A DNA stretch of 64,000 bases from an uncultured Bacillota bacterium (GTDB lineage Bacteria > Bacillota > Dehalobacteriia > UBA7702): assembly GCA_934702375.1 (NCBI GenBank), contig CAKUYE010000001.1:124001-188000 (forward strand), read 5' to 3'. The translations under genes and the position numbers were made by a program. How positions within the stretch are numbered: position 1 is the first letter of the stretch; the number at the start of each line of letters is the position of its first letter. This document shows, piece by piece, positions 1-7,987 of the stretch. Under the pieces are notes generated by a model. That model was not told the DNA's origin. It saw only the letters and a program-made list of their open reading frames with translations, and ran no database searches.

Positions 1-179
1 AGATGATTGGACTCTCTCTCCTCACGCCCCTGAGGCTCGTCCTCTTCATAGGCATAGCCGTCATTATCATAATCATCTTCATAGCCATATTCATCATAAT
101 TATTCTCGTATCCGTCATCTGCTTGATCCTGGGGTCTACCAAAGAAAAAATCTTTAAGGTTTTCCAGTACTGTTGCCAT
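1..179 (-). CDS. sepF: Cell division protein SepF, N-terminal part (runs off window)
   Basis: Only about 59 N-terminal residues are inside the window. They begin MATVLENLKDFFFG, the membrane-binding amphipathic helix typical of SepF (YlmF), and continue into an acidic, Tyr/Asp-rich linker. The FtsZ-binding globular domain lies outside. A strong AGGAGG sits 7 nt before the ATG at 177-179. SepF bundles FtsZ filaments at the division septum. It is 20 bp downstream of yggS, the usual Gram-positive order (pgeF, yggS, sepF). The identification rests on the N-terminus plus synteny. Confidence 0.85.
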   Translation of the reverse strand, partial: MATVLENLKDFFFGRPQDQADDGYENNYDEYGYEDDYDNDGYAYEEDEPQGREERESNH

Positions 180-198
180 TCGTCTCTACCTCCTGAAA

Positions 199-888
199 TT
201 AAGAACGGGGGCCAAAAATCGTCGTTCCCACCCGCACCATGGTCGCGCCTTCGCGCACTGCTAAAGGATAATCACTGCTCATGCCCATGGACAGTTCTCT
301 CATTTTCACCGTAGGCAGAGCTAAAGATGCAATTTGTTCTTTTAATTCACGCAGTTCCTGAAATACGCTGCGGATCCGCTCCTCATCATCTACATGAGGG
401 CCAATGGTCATAAGCCCTTCCACAGAGATGTGGGGGAACCGACTGATTTCTTTTACAAAATCTGCGGTTTCTTCGGTCATCAAACCAAATTTCGTATCTT
501 CATCGGCAATGTTGACCTGGACAAGACAAGGCATTACCCTATCAATAGCCGCAGCGCGTTTTTCGATTTCTTCTGCAAGCTTTATACTGTCAAGGGAATG
601 AATCATTGCAACCTTGTCCACGATATATTTGACTTTATTTGTCTGTAGATGGCCAATCAAATGCCACCGAACGTCTTTGGGGAATACAGGGTATTTTTCC
701 AATATCTCCTGCACTCTGTTTTCACCCAGGTCTCTCATACCGTAATCAACGGCTTCCCGGATCTTTTCAACGCCGAGGGTTTTGGTAACGGCAATAAGCT
801 TTACAGAAGGAGCAGAAAATTCGGGATATTCCGCCTGAGTTTCTGCAATTGTTGCCGAAACGCGCTTAATATTATCAGCTACCGACAT
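199..888 (-). CDS. yggS: YggS/YlmE family pyridoxal-phosphate homeostasis protein
   Basis: A 229-residue cytosolic PLP-binding protein of the alanine-racemase N-terminal fold. It keeps the PLP lysine in KLIAVTKT, the motif GENRVQEI, WHLIGHLQTNK and the C-terminal ELSMGMSSD and VRVGTTIFG. Family members buffer free pyridoxal phosphate and are not known to catalyse a reaction. A start 30 nt upstream at 918 is possible, but the -10 box at 922-927 would place the transcription start near 915, so ATG 888 is preferred. It is followed by sepF, probably as one transcript. Confidence 0.9.
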   Translation of the reverse strand: MSVADNIKRVSATIAETQAEYPEFSAPSVKLIAVTKTLGVEKIREAVDYGMRDLGENRVQEILEKYPVFPKDVRWHLIGHLQTNKVKYIVDKVAMIHSLDSIKLAEEIEKRAAAIDRVMPCLVQVNIADEDTKFGLMTEETADFVKEISRFPHISVEGLMTIGPHVDDEERIRSVFQELRELKEQIASLALPTVKMRELSMGMSSDYPLAVREGATMVRVGTTIFGPRS

Positions 889-921
889 AAAAACCAACTC
901 TTTTTCATTAAGAATCAACTT

Positions 922-950
922 ATTATACTACATTTCGCAGAAGAAGGCAA
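922..950 (-). promoter_or_regulatory. Promoter of yggS-sepF
   Basis: Read on the minus strand: TTGCCT (945-950), a 17-bp spacer, TATAAT (922-927). It gives yggS-sepF a promoter separate from pgeF-HlyD and decides the yggS start. Confidence 0.6.
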
Positions 951-969
951 CCAAGTTTTTATAAAAATA

Positions 970-1851
970 TTATCCTTTTTTGTCGCATAATACACATTCT
1001 CCTGCATTCAGACCAGTCACAATACATTCGCCGCCGGATTCCGAAACCACCGTTACCGGACAAAATTCAAGATGATCCTTGCGGCGGCAATAGACGCCGG
1101 TCTCACCGCTGCGCCGAGTCACTGCCGAAGCAGAGATCAACACACCTTCGGTTTGTCCTAAAAGAAGCGTAGCTTCTCTGCTGCGCCGGTAAAAACAGAT
1201 ATCTCCGGGTTTCATGCGAAACAGATAAAAGCGTTCTTCGCCAAAACCGTAGATCCGCTCTACCGCAGCGGAATGGGCCTCATCTTCAAAATATAAAGTA
1301 ACACTGCTCTCACCGATATCACGATTTCCTACCGAAGCCAGGAAATAAACATCCTTTTGAGCATCGATAATCTTAAAACAATCATCTCCCTGAAAAACGA
1401 AGGAAACCGGTGAAAGAGAAGGCTCCTCATAGCTTTCCATCACTCCGGGCAAATCAAGACAGCTTAAATTTTCCACTGTGAGCATATGCTCCCAACCATC
1501 AATGCGGGTGGAAAAAATCCCCGCTGACGGAGCAGTAAGGACATCTGCCGAAGATACCGCAATATCATTAAGACGTTTCAGCTCACCACAAACTTCTCCG
1601 GCGGCAACCATATCCCCGGTACGAAAACCAAGCTCCAACGTACCTGAGGCAGGAGCCGTAACAACTTGCTCCTCGTAAAGGAACAAGCCTTTCACCATTA
1701 TGGTTTCCGGCAAAACACCTTCTGTCGCCAGCGCATAAACACCGTCCTCACCATTTTCAGACAACAGGCAGAGAACCCCTCCGCCCAAAAGAAGGAGACC
1801 GGCGGTTAATACTACACAAAACAAACCACGGCCTGTCAGGCGTTTTTTCAA
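970..1851 (-). CDS. HlyD-like membrane protein of the sepF region
   Basis: A 293-residue protein with one N-terminal membrane segment (about residues 9-30) and an extracytoplasmic region. The region begins with a biotinyl/lipoyl-like hairpin (VTAPASGTLELGF) and continues with beta-rich sequence, as in short HlyD-type adaptors found beside yggS and sepF in Clostridia. Start is TTG at 1849-1851, one base after the pgeF stop, so translation is likely coupled; GGGGAG in the end of pgeF serves as ribosome binding site. There is no ABC or MFS partner next to it, so an efflux role is unproven. The position suggests an envelope or division function. Confidence 0.7.
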   Translation of the reverse strand: MKKRLTGRGLFCVVLTAGLLLLGGGVLCLLSENGEDGVYALATEGVLPETIMVKGLFLYEEQVVTAPASGTLELGFRTGDMVAAGEVCGELKRLNDIAVSSADVLTAPSAGIFSTRIDGWEHMLTVENLSCLDLPGVMESYEEPSLSPVSFVFQGDDCFKIIDAQKDVYFLASVGNRDIGESSVTLYFEDEAHSAAVERIYGFGEERFYLFRMKPGDICFYRRSREATLLLGQTEGVLISASAVTRRSGETGVYCRRKDHLEFCPVTVVSESGGECIVTGLNAGECVLCDKKG

Positions 1852-1852
1852 A

Positions 1853-2662
1853 TCATATCAGCTCTCCCCACAACCCGTGCCGACCGGTTTTGCCTCGTTC
1901 CTTGCGGTAAGAATAAAAAAGATCATTATGGCAAGCCGTGCAAAGCCCCAACACGGATATATTTTCCTTCTTTACGCCAATTTGTTCCAACAACATGATA
2001 TTGGCCTTCACATTATCAAAATGAAGCGCAGCATGATCTGTCGTGCAAAACCAATCCTTTGCCATATCATATCGCTGAACAAAATTGTCATAAAAATTTC
2101 GATCTACTTCATAACAACAAGATCCGATTCCCGCCCCCAGGGCGCACCATAGCTCAGAAGGGTCAAAATCGCATTTCTTCCGCATTGCCGCAATCAGTTT
2201 TGCCCCGATATTACGGTAAGTGCCCTTCCAACCGGCATGGGCCAGCCCCAACAGCTTTTTCTGAGGGTGAAATACCGCAATCGGCAAACAATCGGCATAA
2301 AAGGTTGCCATCATAATCCTTTTATCTGCGGTAAATATACCATCGGTATCATCTACGGCATCATCATAGGAAAAAAAACCCCGGTTGCCGGTATCCTTCC
2401 CGGCACTTAGAATTTTTTCTCCGTGGACCTGTTTTAAGGTGACAAAGATATCCTCGGTGGCATCTATGGTCTTTAAAAGTTTTTTGCGATTTTCTACCAC
2501 CATATGCGGGTCGTCATCCACATGAAGAGCCAAATTCAAGCTTTGAAACGGAGCCTCACTGATTCCGCCGCATCGCGTTGTCATAATGACCCTTGCCCCT
2601 GCCTCCTGCCATTGAGGCAGCGTGAACCAAACCAAACCATCTTTTTCTCTTTTTTCCCACAT
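1853..2662 (-). CDS. pgeF: Peptidoglycan editing factor PgeF (YlmD/YfiH, laccase-domain family)
   Basis: A 269-residue protein with the family metal site spread over the motifs VHGEKI, ADCLPIAVF, LAHAGWKGT and IGSCCYEV. E. coli PgeF removes wrongly incorporated L-Ser from peptidoglycan precursors, and other members hydrolyse purine nucleosides; this protein is probably cytosolic. Start ATG 2662 has GAAGGA upstream. It is first in a minus-strand run with the HlyD-like gene, yggS and sepF, the standard Gram-positive arrangement. Confidence 0.88.
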   Translation of the reverse strand: MWEKREKDGLVWFTLPQWQEAGARVIMTTRCGGISEAPFQSLNLALHVDDDPHMVVENRKKLLKTIDATEDIFVTLKQVHGEKILSAGKDTGNRGFFSYDDAVDDTDGIFTADKRIMMATFYADCLPIAVFHPQKKLLGLAHAGWKGTYRNIGAKLIAAMRKKCDFDPSELWCALGAGIGSCCYEVDRNFYDNFVQRYDMAKDWFCTTDHAALHFDNVKANIMLLEQIGVKKENISVLGLCTACHNDLFYSYRKERGKTGRHGLWGELI

Positions 2663-2799
2663 AAGTAAATCCTTCCTTCACCGTCAGTCCTTATCATTAC
2701 TACTTCATTATACGCCAAACCTTCGTCGCAAACAAGCAACAAAGAATGAAGAAACCATGGAAATACTGGGCAAAAGTCACGCCGCTTTTCTGTTCTTTC

Positions 2800-2828
2800 T
2801 TGCAGTTTTTATCGTTTCGGGGTATAAT
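2800..2828 (+). promoter_or_regulatory. Promoter of the PAP2 gene
   Basis: TTGCAG (2800-2805), a 17-bp spacer, TATAAT (2823-2828), 33 bp before the ATG. Confidence 0.7.
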
Positions 2829-2861
2829 AAAAAAATCATTCAAAGGAGAATCTTTTTATTT

Positions 2862-3404
2862 ATGCTTCAATTTGATTTTGCGATCTTATATGCGATCCAA
2901 GACCACCTCATCAATCCGTTTTTCACTCTGCTGATGAAAGCTTTCACGACCATGGGCAACGGCGGTATGATCTGGATCATCCTCTCCCTTGGTTTGCTCT
3001 GTTTTAAAAAAACACGCAAAGCAGGTTTGTATGGGTTGATCGCCTTAACACTGGTAGCGATTTTGAATAACAGCATCATCAAAGCTATTGTGCAAAGACC
3101 GCGCCCCTTTACCTATACGGAGATATCCCTGCTGATATCGCCTCCGGGAGGATATTCTTTTCCCTCGGGGCACACTTCCTCTTCTTTTGCTGCAGCCACC
3201 GCGATTTTCCTTCAAAACAGAAACATCGGTATCCCGGCGCTGATTCTTGCCGCGCTGATCGGATTCTCCCGGCTTTATTTCTTTGTACACTTTCCCAGCG
3301 ATGTATTTGTAGGAATGCTGGAAGGGATCCTTACCGCATTTCTCGTGACAAAGCTTGCCGATCAAGCCAGAAAGAAACTGGCATCGACCTCGGGTAAGCT
3401 ATAA
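2862..3404 (+). CDS. PAP2-family membrane phosphatase (undecaprenyl-diphosphatase-like)
   Basis: A 180-residue polytopic membrane protein with all three PAP2 motifs: KAIVQRPRP (KX6RP), SFPSGHTSSS (PSGH) and SRLYFFVHFPSDV (SRX5HX3D). The closest functional model is BcrC, which dephosphorylates undecaprenyl diphosphate on the outer face of the membrane to recycle the wall lipid carrier; other lipid phosphates are possible. AAAGGAG lies 14 nt before ATG 2862, downstream of a consensus promoter, which excludes longer reading frames from 2622. Its 3' end overlaps the convergent carbonic-anhydrase-like gene by 43 bp. Confidence 0.82.
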   Translation: MLQFDFAILYAIQDHLINPFFTLLMKAFTTMGNGGMIWIILSLGLLCFKKTRKAGLYGLIALTLVAILNNSIIKAIVQRPRPFTYTEISLLISPPGGYSFPSGHTSSSFAAATAIFLQNRNIGIPALILAALIGFSRLYFFVHFPSDVFVGMLEGILTAFLVTKLADQARKKLASTSGKL

Positions 3405-3952
3405 GCAAGGGCATCTCTGCCCTTTAAGCCATTGTAGTTCAACAAGAACAGATTCCCCCGGGCATCACGATACAGACCAATCACAACAAGCTTTCCGGCT
3501 TTTATAAGATCATTATAACGCTCCAATGCCACCGCAACCTGATGATCAATATGATGAAAGATTCGTTTTTCCGCATCCTTCGGTGCGCCCTTTAAACCGG
3601 CGGCGATTTCATCATAGAGAGCTTTTTCCGCATCGGTGGCATCATTGCATTTTTTCGCCCGCTCCGGAGCGGAGCAGCCAAAGTGCCCCATAATACCAAG
3701 AAGAGGCACCCCCTGCCAACGCAAAGCGTAATCCAACGTTGCCTCATTGCCAAAAACCGTTGCGCCATAGCTTTCCACCGTATAAAGCGACTCCCGATCC
3801 ACCGTCAAAAGACGCATGGCCTGGGGACAGGAAAGCAACACCGCCTTAGGGGCTTTGTTTTCCACGGCAGACAAATATTTTTCAGTACGCAAGGATGATT
3901 CCCCACGATTGGTTTCCAAAAGAGAAACTAATGTTTTTACAGCTTTTTTCAT
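3362..3952 (-). CDS. Degenerate beta-carbonic anhydrase homologue
   Basis: A 196-residue protein with the layout of a beta-carbonic anhydrase: a VLLSC strand end, a TLDYALRWQGVPLLGIMGH stretch resembling the SLEYAV...VVMGH region, GHFGC, and a C-terminal ALERY...GKLVVIG segment. The three zinc ligands (Cys, then His and Cys of GHFGC) appear kept. The Asp-Arg dyad of the CxDxR motif is replaced: the sequence reads CPQAM. Catalysis by the usual mechanism is therefore doubtful. ATG 3950-3952 is chosen, although its AAGGAG lies rather far upstream (about 17 nt); a TTG at 4000 is an alternative. It may be a regulatory or otherwise repurposed paralogue. Confidence 0.6.
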   Translation of the reverse strand: MKKAVKTLVSLLETNRGESSLRTEKYLSAVENKAPKAVLLSCPQAMRLLTVDRESLYTVESYGATVFGNEATLDYALRWQGVPLLGIMGHFGCSAPERAKKCNDATDAEKALYDEIAAGLKGAPKDAEKRIFHHIDHQVAVALERYNDLIKAGKLVVIGLYRDARGNLFLLNYNGLKGRDALAYSLPEVDASFFLA

Positions 3953-4068
3953 AAAATATCGTTTCTTTACTCCTTGTAGATTCTCAGCAGAATTCTGCAA
4001 GAAACCACAAATTTCCTGCCATTTTCAAAAAAAAGCAGTATTTTATCAAGGAAAATAAAGATTTTCCC

Positions 4069-4097
4069 TTTACAAAAAAGGTATGTCGTTTTATACT
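4069..4097 (+). promoter_or_regulatory. Promoter of the DUF1858 gene
   Basis: TTTACA (4069-4074), a 17-bp spacer, TATACT (4092-4097). A second TATAAT at 4115-4120 has no clear -35 box. Confidence 0.55.
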
Positions 4098-4143
4098 AAG
4101 GGAAAACTATTTTCTATAATGATAAGTTATGGAGGTCAAAAAA

Positions 4144-4392
4144 ATGATCACAAAAGACATGAGCATCGGCGAGATCGTCGAAAAATATCCCAATACGGTT
4201 CAGATCTTCAAAGACTTCGGCATGGGCTGCCTCGGCTGCGCCATTGCCCATTTTGAAACCTTGGAAGAAGGCGTCAATGCCCACGGCATTGATCTGGACG
4301 AGATTCTTTGCGCCTTAAGCATGGCTGCAACCAACTATGAGCACGAAGAAGCTTCCAAGTGCAAGTGCGGTTGCGACCATCACAAGCACTGA
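4144..4392 (+). CDS. DUF1858-domain small cysteine-rich protein
   Basis: An 82-residue protein beginning MITKDMSIGEIVEKYP with CLGCAIAHFETLEEG in the middle, the DUF1858 / ScdA-N-like motif found near hybrid cluster and other redox proteins. An added C-terminal CKCGCDHHKH tail looks metal-binding. The function of the family is unknown; a redox or metal role is inferred. GGAGGT lies 7 nt before ATG 4144, so the ATG at 4129 is part of the leader. It has its own promoter and terminator and precedes the kor operon. Confidence 0.8.
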   Translation: MITKDMSIGEIVEKYPNTVQIFKDFGMGCLGCAIAHFETLEEGVNAHGIDLDEILCALSMAATNYEHEEASKCKCGCDHHKH

Positions 4393-4397
4393 GGATA

Positions 4398-4422
4398 ACG
4401 GGCGGCTGTCCGCCCGTTTTTT
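4398..4422 (+). terminator. Rho-independent terminator after the DUF1858 gene
   Basis: Perfect 8-bp stem ACGGGCGG/CCGCCCGT with a CTGT loop, followed by six T. Confidence 0.9.
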
Positions 4423-4478
4423 CATACCTGAAATTTGATAAAATATGTTGAAATAAATGAATTTAAAGAGAAAGGAAG

Positions 4479-4703
4479 ATGACAATTTTGGCTGCAAAAT
4501 ACAGTAAAGAGATCGATCTGCATTTGTGCAAAGGATGCGGGTTGTGCGTTGATATCTGCCCTAAAGCCGTTTACGATCGGGATGCACTGGGGAAACCAAT
4601 CATCGCCAGAAATGAAAACTGCACCTATTGCAAACAGTGCTTATTCCACTGTCCCGATTTTGCCATTGAATTTATTCCACTGGAAGAAGGTGAAGACCAA
4701 TGA
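4479..4703 (+). CDS. korD: 2-oxoacid:ferredoxin oxidoreductase, ferredoxin (delta) subunit
   Basis: A 74-residue 2[4Fe-4S] ferredoxin with CKGCGLCVDICP and CTYCKQCLFHCP. It passes electrons from the alpha/beta core to soluble ferredoxin. The start is uncertain: the AAAGGAAG directly abuts ATG 4479, while an in-frame TTG at 4488 has better spacing. Its end overlaps korA by 4 bp, and all four subunits are translationally coupled. The order D-A-B-C is typical of 2-oxoglutarate or branched-chain 2-oxoacid enzymes of anaerobes. Confidence 0.88.
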   Translation: MTILAAKYSKEIDLHLCKGCGLCVDICPKAVYDRDALGKPIIARNENCTYCKQCLFHCPDFAIEFIPLEEGEDQ

Positions 4704-5833
4704 GCGATATACGTTTAATGCAGGGGAACGAAGCCGCCGCCCTCGGAGCAATCCACGCCGGTGTGCGCTTCTATGCAGGTTACCCCATTACGCCCTCGAC
4801 AGAAATTGCAGAGATCATGGCAGAGGAACTGCCCAAATACGGCGGCAAGTTCATTCAAATGGAAGATGAAATTGCCGGTATGGCCGCCATCATCGGCGCC
4901 AGCCTTACCGGGGAAAAGACCCTCACTGCCACCTCCGGCCCGGGCTTTTCCTTAAAGCAGGAAAACATTGGTTATGCAGCCATGGCAGAGGTTCCTTGCG
5001 TTGTTGTGAATGTACAACGTGGCGGCCCTTCTACGGGTCTCCCCACAAGTCCGGCTCAGGGTGAAATTTACCAGGCAAAATACGGTTCCCATGGAGACCG
5101 CGGTGCCATCGTGCTTACCCCCTCTTCAGTACCGGAATGCTTTGAACTGGCAGTTCGCTGCGTAAACCTGGCGGAAAAATATATGACCCCGGTAATTCTT
5201 TTAATGGATGAAATCGTCGGCCATATGCGGGAAGCCATCGATATGGAAAAAGAACGCAAAGCTGAGGTTTACGATCGTAAAAAGCCAAACTGCGCTCCGG
5301 AAGATTACGTGGCATATGCCCCCGATGAAAACGGCGCACCGGTGTTGGCCCCCTTTGGCAGCGGCTACCGCTACCATATGACCGGTCTTACCCATGATGA
5401 AAGCGGCTTTTCCACCATGGCCCCGGATAAAGTGGAGAAAGTCAACTGGAGATTGGTTAACAAAGTCGAAAACAACAAAAAAGATATTGTTGCTTGGGAA
5501 GAAACCTACACAGAGGATGCCGAAAGCCTTATTGTAGCTTACGGCGGCGCTGCACGCGCCGCAATGGAAGCCGTAGAGCTCCTTCGTGCCGAAGGAGAAA
5601 AAGTCGGATTGTTCCGCCCCATTTCCATCTGGCCCTTCCCCGATGAAGCTTTGACCGCACTGCTGCCCAAGGTAAAATCGGTATTCGTTACAGAAATGAA
5701 CGCCGGTCAGCTGGCAGGAGAAGTAAAAAAGATTGTAAACGGCGCTGCTGCGGTGGATGGTCTTTTCGTCATCGACGGTGAGATCATGACCCCGCAGGAA
5801 ATCGTTGATGCATGGAAGGGGGCAAACAAATGA
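4700..5833 (+). CDS. korA: 2-oxoacid:ferredoxin oxidoreductase, alpha subunit
   Basis: A 377-residue cytosolic subunit. It has the pyruvate-flavodoxin oxidoreductase domain I signature (GNEAAALGAIHAGVRFYAGY, then PITPSTE), TATSGPGFSLKQE and the RGGPSTGLPT loop, and a C-terminal transketolase-like domain II. The complex oxidatively decarboxylates a 2-oxoacid to acyl-CoA with reduction of ferredoxin. 2-Oxoglutarate (Kor) is the best guess; 2-oxoisovalerate (Vor) is not excluded by sequence alone. It overlaps korD and korB by ATGA junctions. Confidence 0.88.
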   Translation: MSDIRLMQGNEAAALGAIHAGVRFYAGYPITPSTEIAEIMAEELPKYGGKFIQMEDEIAGMAAIIGASLTGEKTLTATSGPGFSLKQENIGYAAMAEVPCVVVNVQRGGPSTGLPTSPAQGEIYQAKYGSHGDRGAIVLTPSSVPECFELAVRCVNLAEKYMTPVILLMDEIVGHMREAIDMEKERKAEVYDRKKPNCAPEDYVAYAPDENGAPVLAPFGSGYRYHMTGLTHDESGFSTMAPDKVEKVNWRLVNKVENNKKDIVAWEETYTEDAESLIVAYGGAARAAMEAVELLRAEGEKVGLFRPISIWPFPDEALTALLPKVKSVFVTEMNAGQLAGEVKKIVNGAAAVDGLFVIDGEIMTPQEIVDAWKGANK

Positions 5834-6648
5834 GCGACAAAAAATATTTAAGAAACGATAAGCTGCCTCATATCTGGTGCCCCGGCTGCGGCAACGGCAT
5901 CGTGCTCAGCGCATTGGAACGGGCACTGGAAAAGGCAAATGTCGATAAGGATAAAACTATCATCGTCTCGGGGATCGGCTGTTCCTCCCGTATGCCCACC
6001 TACATGGATTTCAATACTCTCCATACCACCCACGGCCGTGCCCTGGCTTATGCCACCGGCGTAAAACTGGCACATCCCGAGCTAACGGTATTCGTTATCA
6101 TGGGGGATGGGGATGGCACCGCCATCGGCGGCAATCATCTGATCCATGCCTGCCGCCGCAATATCGGCTTAAATGCCATTATTGTAAACAACAACATTTA
6201 CGGCATGACCGGCGGTCAGTACTCTCCCCTGACTCCTACAGGGATGAAAGCCACCACCGCACCTTACGGCATGGTAGAGCGAAACTTCGATCTTTGCGAC
6301 CTTGCCCGTTCTGCCGGTGCAACCTATGTTGCCAGAGGTACCGTTTTCCATGCCAAAGCATTAACAGACTTGATTCTGGAATCCATGGAAAACGATGGTT
6401 TCTCTTTGGTGGAAGCTCTTTCCACCTGCCCCATCGGTTTTGGCCGCCGCAATAAGATCCGCGGCAACTATGAATTGATGGAATGGGTGAAAAACCGCAC
6501 CGTAAATGTTCGTGCCGCCGCCAAAATGACGGAGGAAGAATTAGAAGGCAAGCTTCTTATCGGCAAGCTCCACAGCAAACCGGCAGAAGAATATACCAAA
6601 TGCTATGACAAAATCATAGAAATTGCACAGAAGGAGGCCAAAAGATGA
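5830..6648 (+). CDS. korB: 2-oxoacid:ferredoxin oxidoreductase, beta subunit (TPP-binding)
   Basis: A 272-residue subunit. CPGCGNGIV near the N-terminus and GDGDGTAIGGNH followed by NNNIYGMTGGQ form the thiamine-diphosphate/Mg site; TGGQYSPLTPTG is the family loop. The start is ATG 5830 inside the korA stop (ATGA) rather than the in-frame codon at 5812. Together with KorA it forms the catalytic core. Confidence 0.9.
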   Translation: MSDKKYLRNDKLPHIWCPGCGNGIVLSALERALEKANVDKDKTIIVSGIGCSSRMPTYMDFNTLHTTHGRALAYATGVKLAHPELTVFVIMGDGDGTAIGGNHLIHACRRNIGLNAIIVNNNIYGMTGGQYSPLTPTGMKATTAPYGMVERNFDLCDLARSAGATYVARGTVFHAKALTDLILESMENDGFSLVEALSTCPIGFGRRNKIRGNYELMEWVKNRTVNVRAAAKMTEEELEGKLLIGKLHSKPAEEYTKCYDKIIEIAQKEAKR

Positions 6649-7172
6649 AACACAGCATCCGCTTGACCGGCACCGGCGGCCAGGGGTTGATCCTCGCCGG
6701 TATCATTTTAGCCGAAGCCGCCCTTCTGGACGGAAAAAACGCCATTCAAAGTCAAAGCTACGGCCCGGAAGCCCGAGGCGGCGCATCCAAAGCCGAAGTC
6801 ATCATCGCCGATGAAGCCATTCACTTTCCCAAGGTACAGGAATCGGATTACCTTCTCTGCATGAGCGAAAAAGCCTACGAAAAATACAGTGGTGGTATGA
6901 AACAGGATTCCGTTTTAATCCTGGATACAACCTTCGTTGAAAATCAGGAAAACCCCAAGGCAAAAACAACTTACGCTGTACCGATCACAGAATTGGCCAT
7001 CAAAGCCACCGGTAAGGAAATGACCGCCAATATCTGCGCTCTCGGCATTATCTCTGCGCTGAATCTCGTCAGTGAAGAATCCTTAAAAACCGCCATTAAA
7101 AAACGGATTCCAAAAGGAACCGAAGAATTAAATATGAAAGCCTTTGAAGCCGGCAAAGCCGCAGTGAAATAA
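6645..7172 (+). CDS. korC: 2-oxoacid:ferredoxin oxidoreductase, gamma subunit
   Basis: A 175-residue domain III protein with RLTGTGGQGLILAG near the start and SYGPEARGG, both hallmark gamma-subunit motifs. It overlaps korB by ATGA. It is the last gene of the operon, followed by a strong terminator. Confidence 0.9.
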   Translation: MKHSIRLTGTGGQGLILAGIILAEAALLDGKNAIQSQSYGPEARGGASKAEVIIADEAIHFPKVQESDYLLCMSEKAYEKYSGGMKQDSVLILDTTFVENQENPKAKTTYAVPITELAIKATGKEMTANICALGIISALNLVSEESLKTAIKKRIPKGTEELNMKAFEAGKAAVK

Positions 7173-7190
7173 GGTCATATCCGCAAAACA

Positions 7191-7242
7191 AATCTCCGCA
7201 GGGTACCGAAATCCATGCTCGTACTCTGCGGAGATTTTTTTT
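7191..7242 (+). terminator. Terminator of the kor operon
   Basis: 11-bp perfect stem AATCTCCGCAG (7191-7201) / CTGCGGAGATT (7226-7236) with a T tract to 7242. Confidence 0.9.
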
Positions 7243-7312
7243 GCCGCGGCATTTCTTATCAATAAATTTCACGCCTTTTGACCATACTAACAAAAAAGGA
7301 GGTCATTAAAAT

Positions 7313-7942
7313 ATGCGTATTCCAAAGCATATTGCCATCATTCCCGATGGCAACCGTCGCTGGGCATTGTCTCACGGCTACCCAAAGCAGGAAGGCTATG
7401 GATACGGTATACTGCCGGGGCTTTCTGCCCTCCGCACCGCTGCCAAATACGACATAAAAGAAATTACATATTACGGATTCACCACAGATAATTGCCATCG
7501 CCCCAAGGCTCAGGTAGAAGCTTTTCGCAAAGCCTGCGTAGATGCCGTAGAGCAAATCAAAAGGGAGGATACCGCTCTGCTGGTGGTAGGAGATGAAGCA
7601 TCACCATACTTCCCCGAAGAATTGCGTCCTTATTGCAAACGCACATCCTTTGGCTCAGGAAAAACAAAGGTCAATTTTCTGGTCAACTATGGCTGGGAAT
7701 GGGATATGAGCGGCACAGAGAGAGGAAAGACACCCCTTTCCCGGTTACGTTCCAAAGATATTTCCAGCATTGACCTGGTGATTCGCTGGGGCGGGAGAAG
7801 AAGACTTTCCGGTCTTTTGCCGGTGCAATCGGTCTATGCCGATTTTTATGTTATCGACAAGCTATGGCCGGAATTTCGTCCGGAGGATATCACCGCGGCA
7901 CTGAACTGGTACGATAAACAGGATATTACCCGAGGCGGTTAA
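7313..7942 (+). CDS. Short cis-prenyltransferase (undecaprenyl diphosphate synthase-like) paralogue
   Basis: A 209-residue UppS-family protein. It keeps IAIIPDGNRRWA with the catalytic Asp, a YGFTTDNCHRP block matching YAFSTENWxRP, and DLVIRWGG...RLSGLL...DKLWPEF near the end. It is shorter than housekeeping UppS (about 240-260 residues), and the usual RTSGE element is changed: the Glu is replaced in WGGRRRLS. AAAGGAGG precedes the ATG. It stands alone, not next to cdsA or dxr, so it is probably a second, specialised copy. Substrate unknown. Confidence 0.72.
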   Translation: MRIPKHIAIIPDGNRRWALSHGYPKQEGYGYGILPGLSALRTAAKYDIKEITYYGFTTDNCHRPKAQVEAFRKACVDAVEQIKREDTALLVVGDEASPYFPEELRPYCKRTSFGSGKTKVNFLVNYGWEWDMSGTERGKTPLSRLRSKDISSIDLVIRWGGRRRLSGLLPVQSVYADFYVIDKLWPEFRPEDITAALNWYDKQDITRGG

Positions 7943-7944
7943 AA

Positions 7945-7982
7945 AAGATCTGCTGCGATATCAACATATCACAGCAGATCTT
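7945..7982. terminator. Terminator between convergent genes
   Basis: Stem AAGATCTGCTG (7945-7955) / CAGCAGATCTT (7972-7982) with an inner GATAT/ATATC. Six T follow on the minus strand, so it mainly serves the SLH gene; it may also end the UppS-like transcript. Confidence 0.75.
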
Positions 7983-7987
7983 ATCAT

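Noticed and set aside
970..1851. HlyD-like protein as part of an efflux pump
   Set aside because: No ABC, MFS or RND partner is adjacent; the division-gene context is a better guide.
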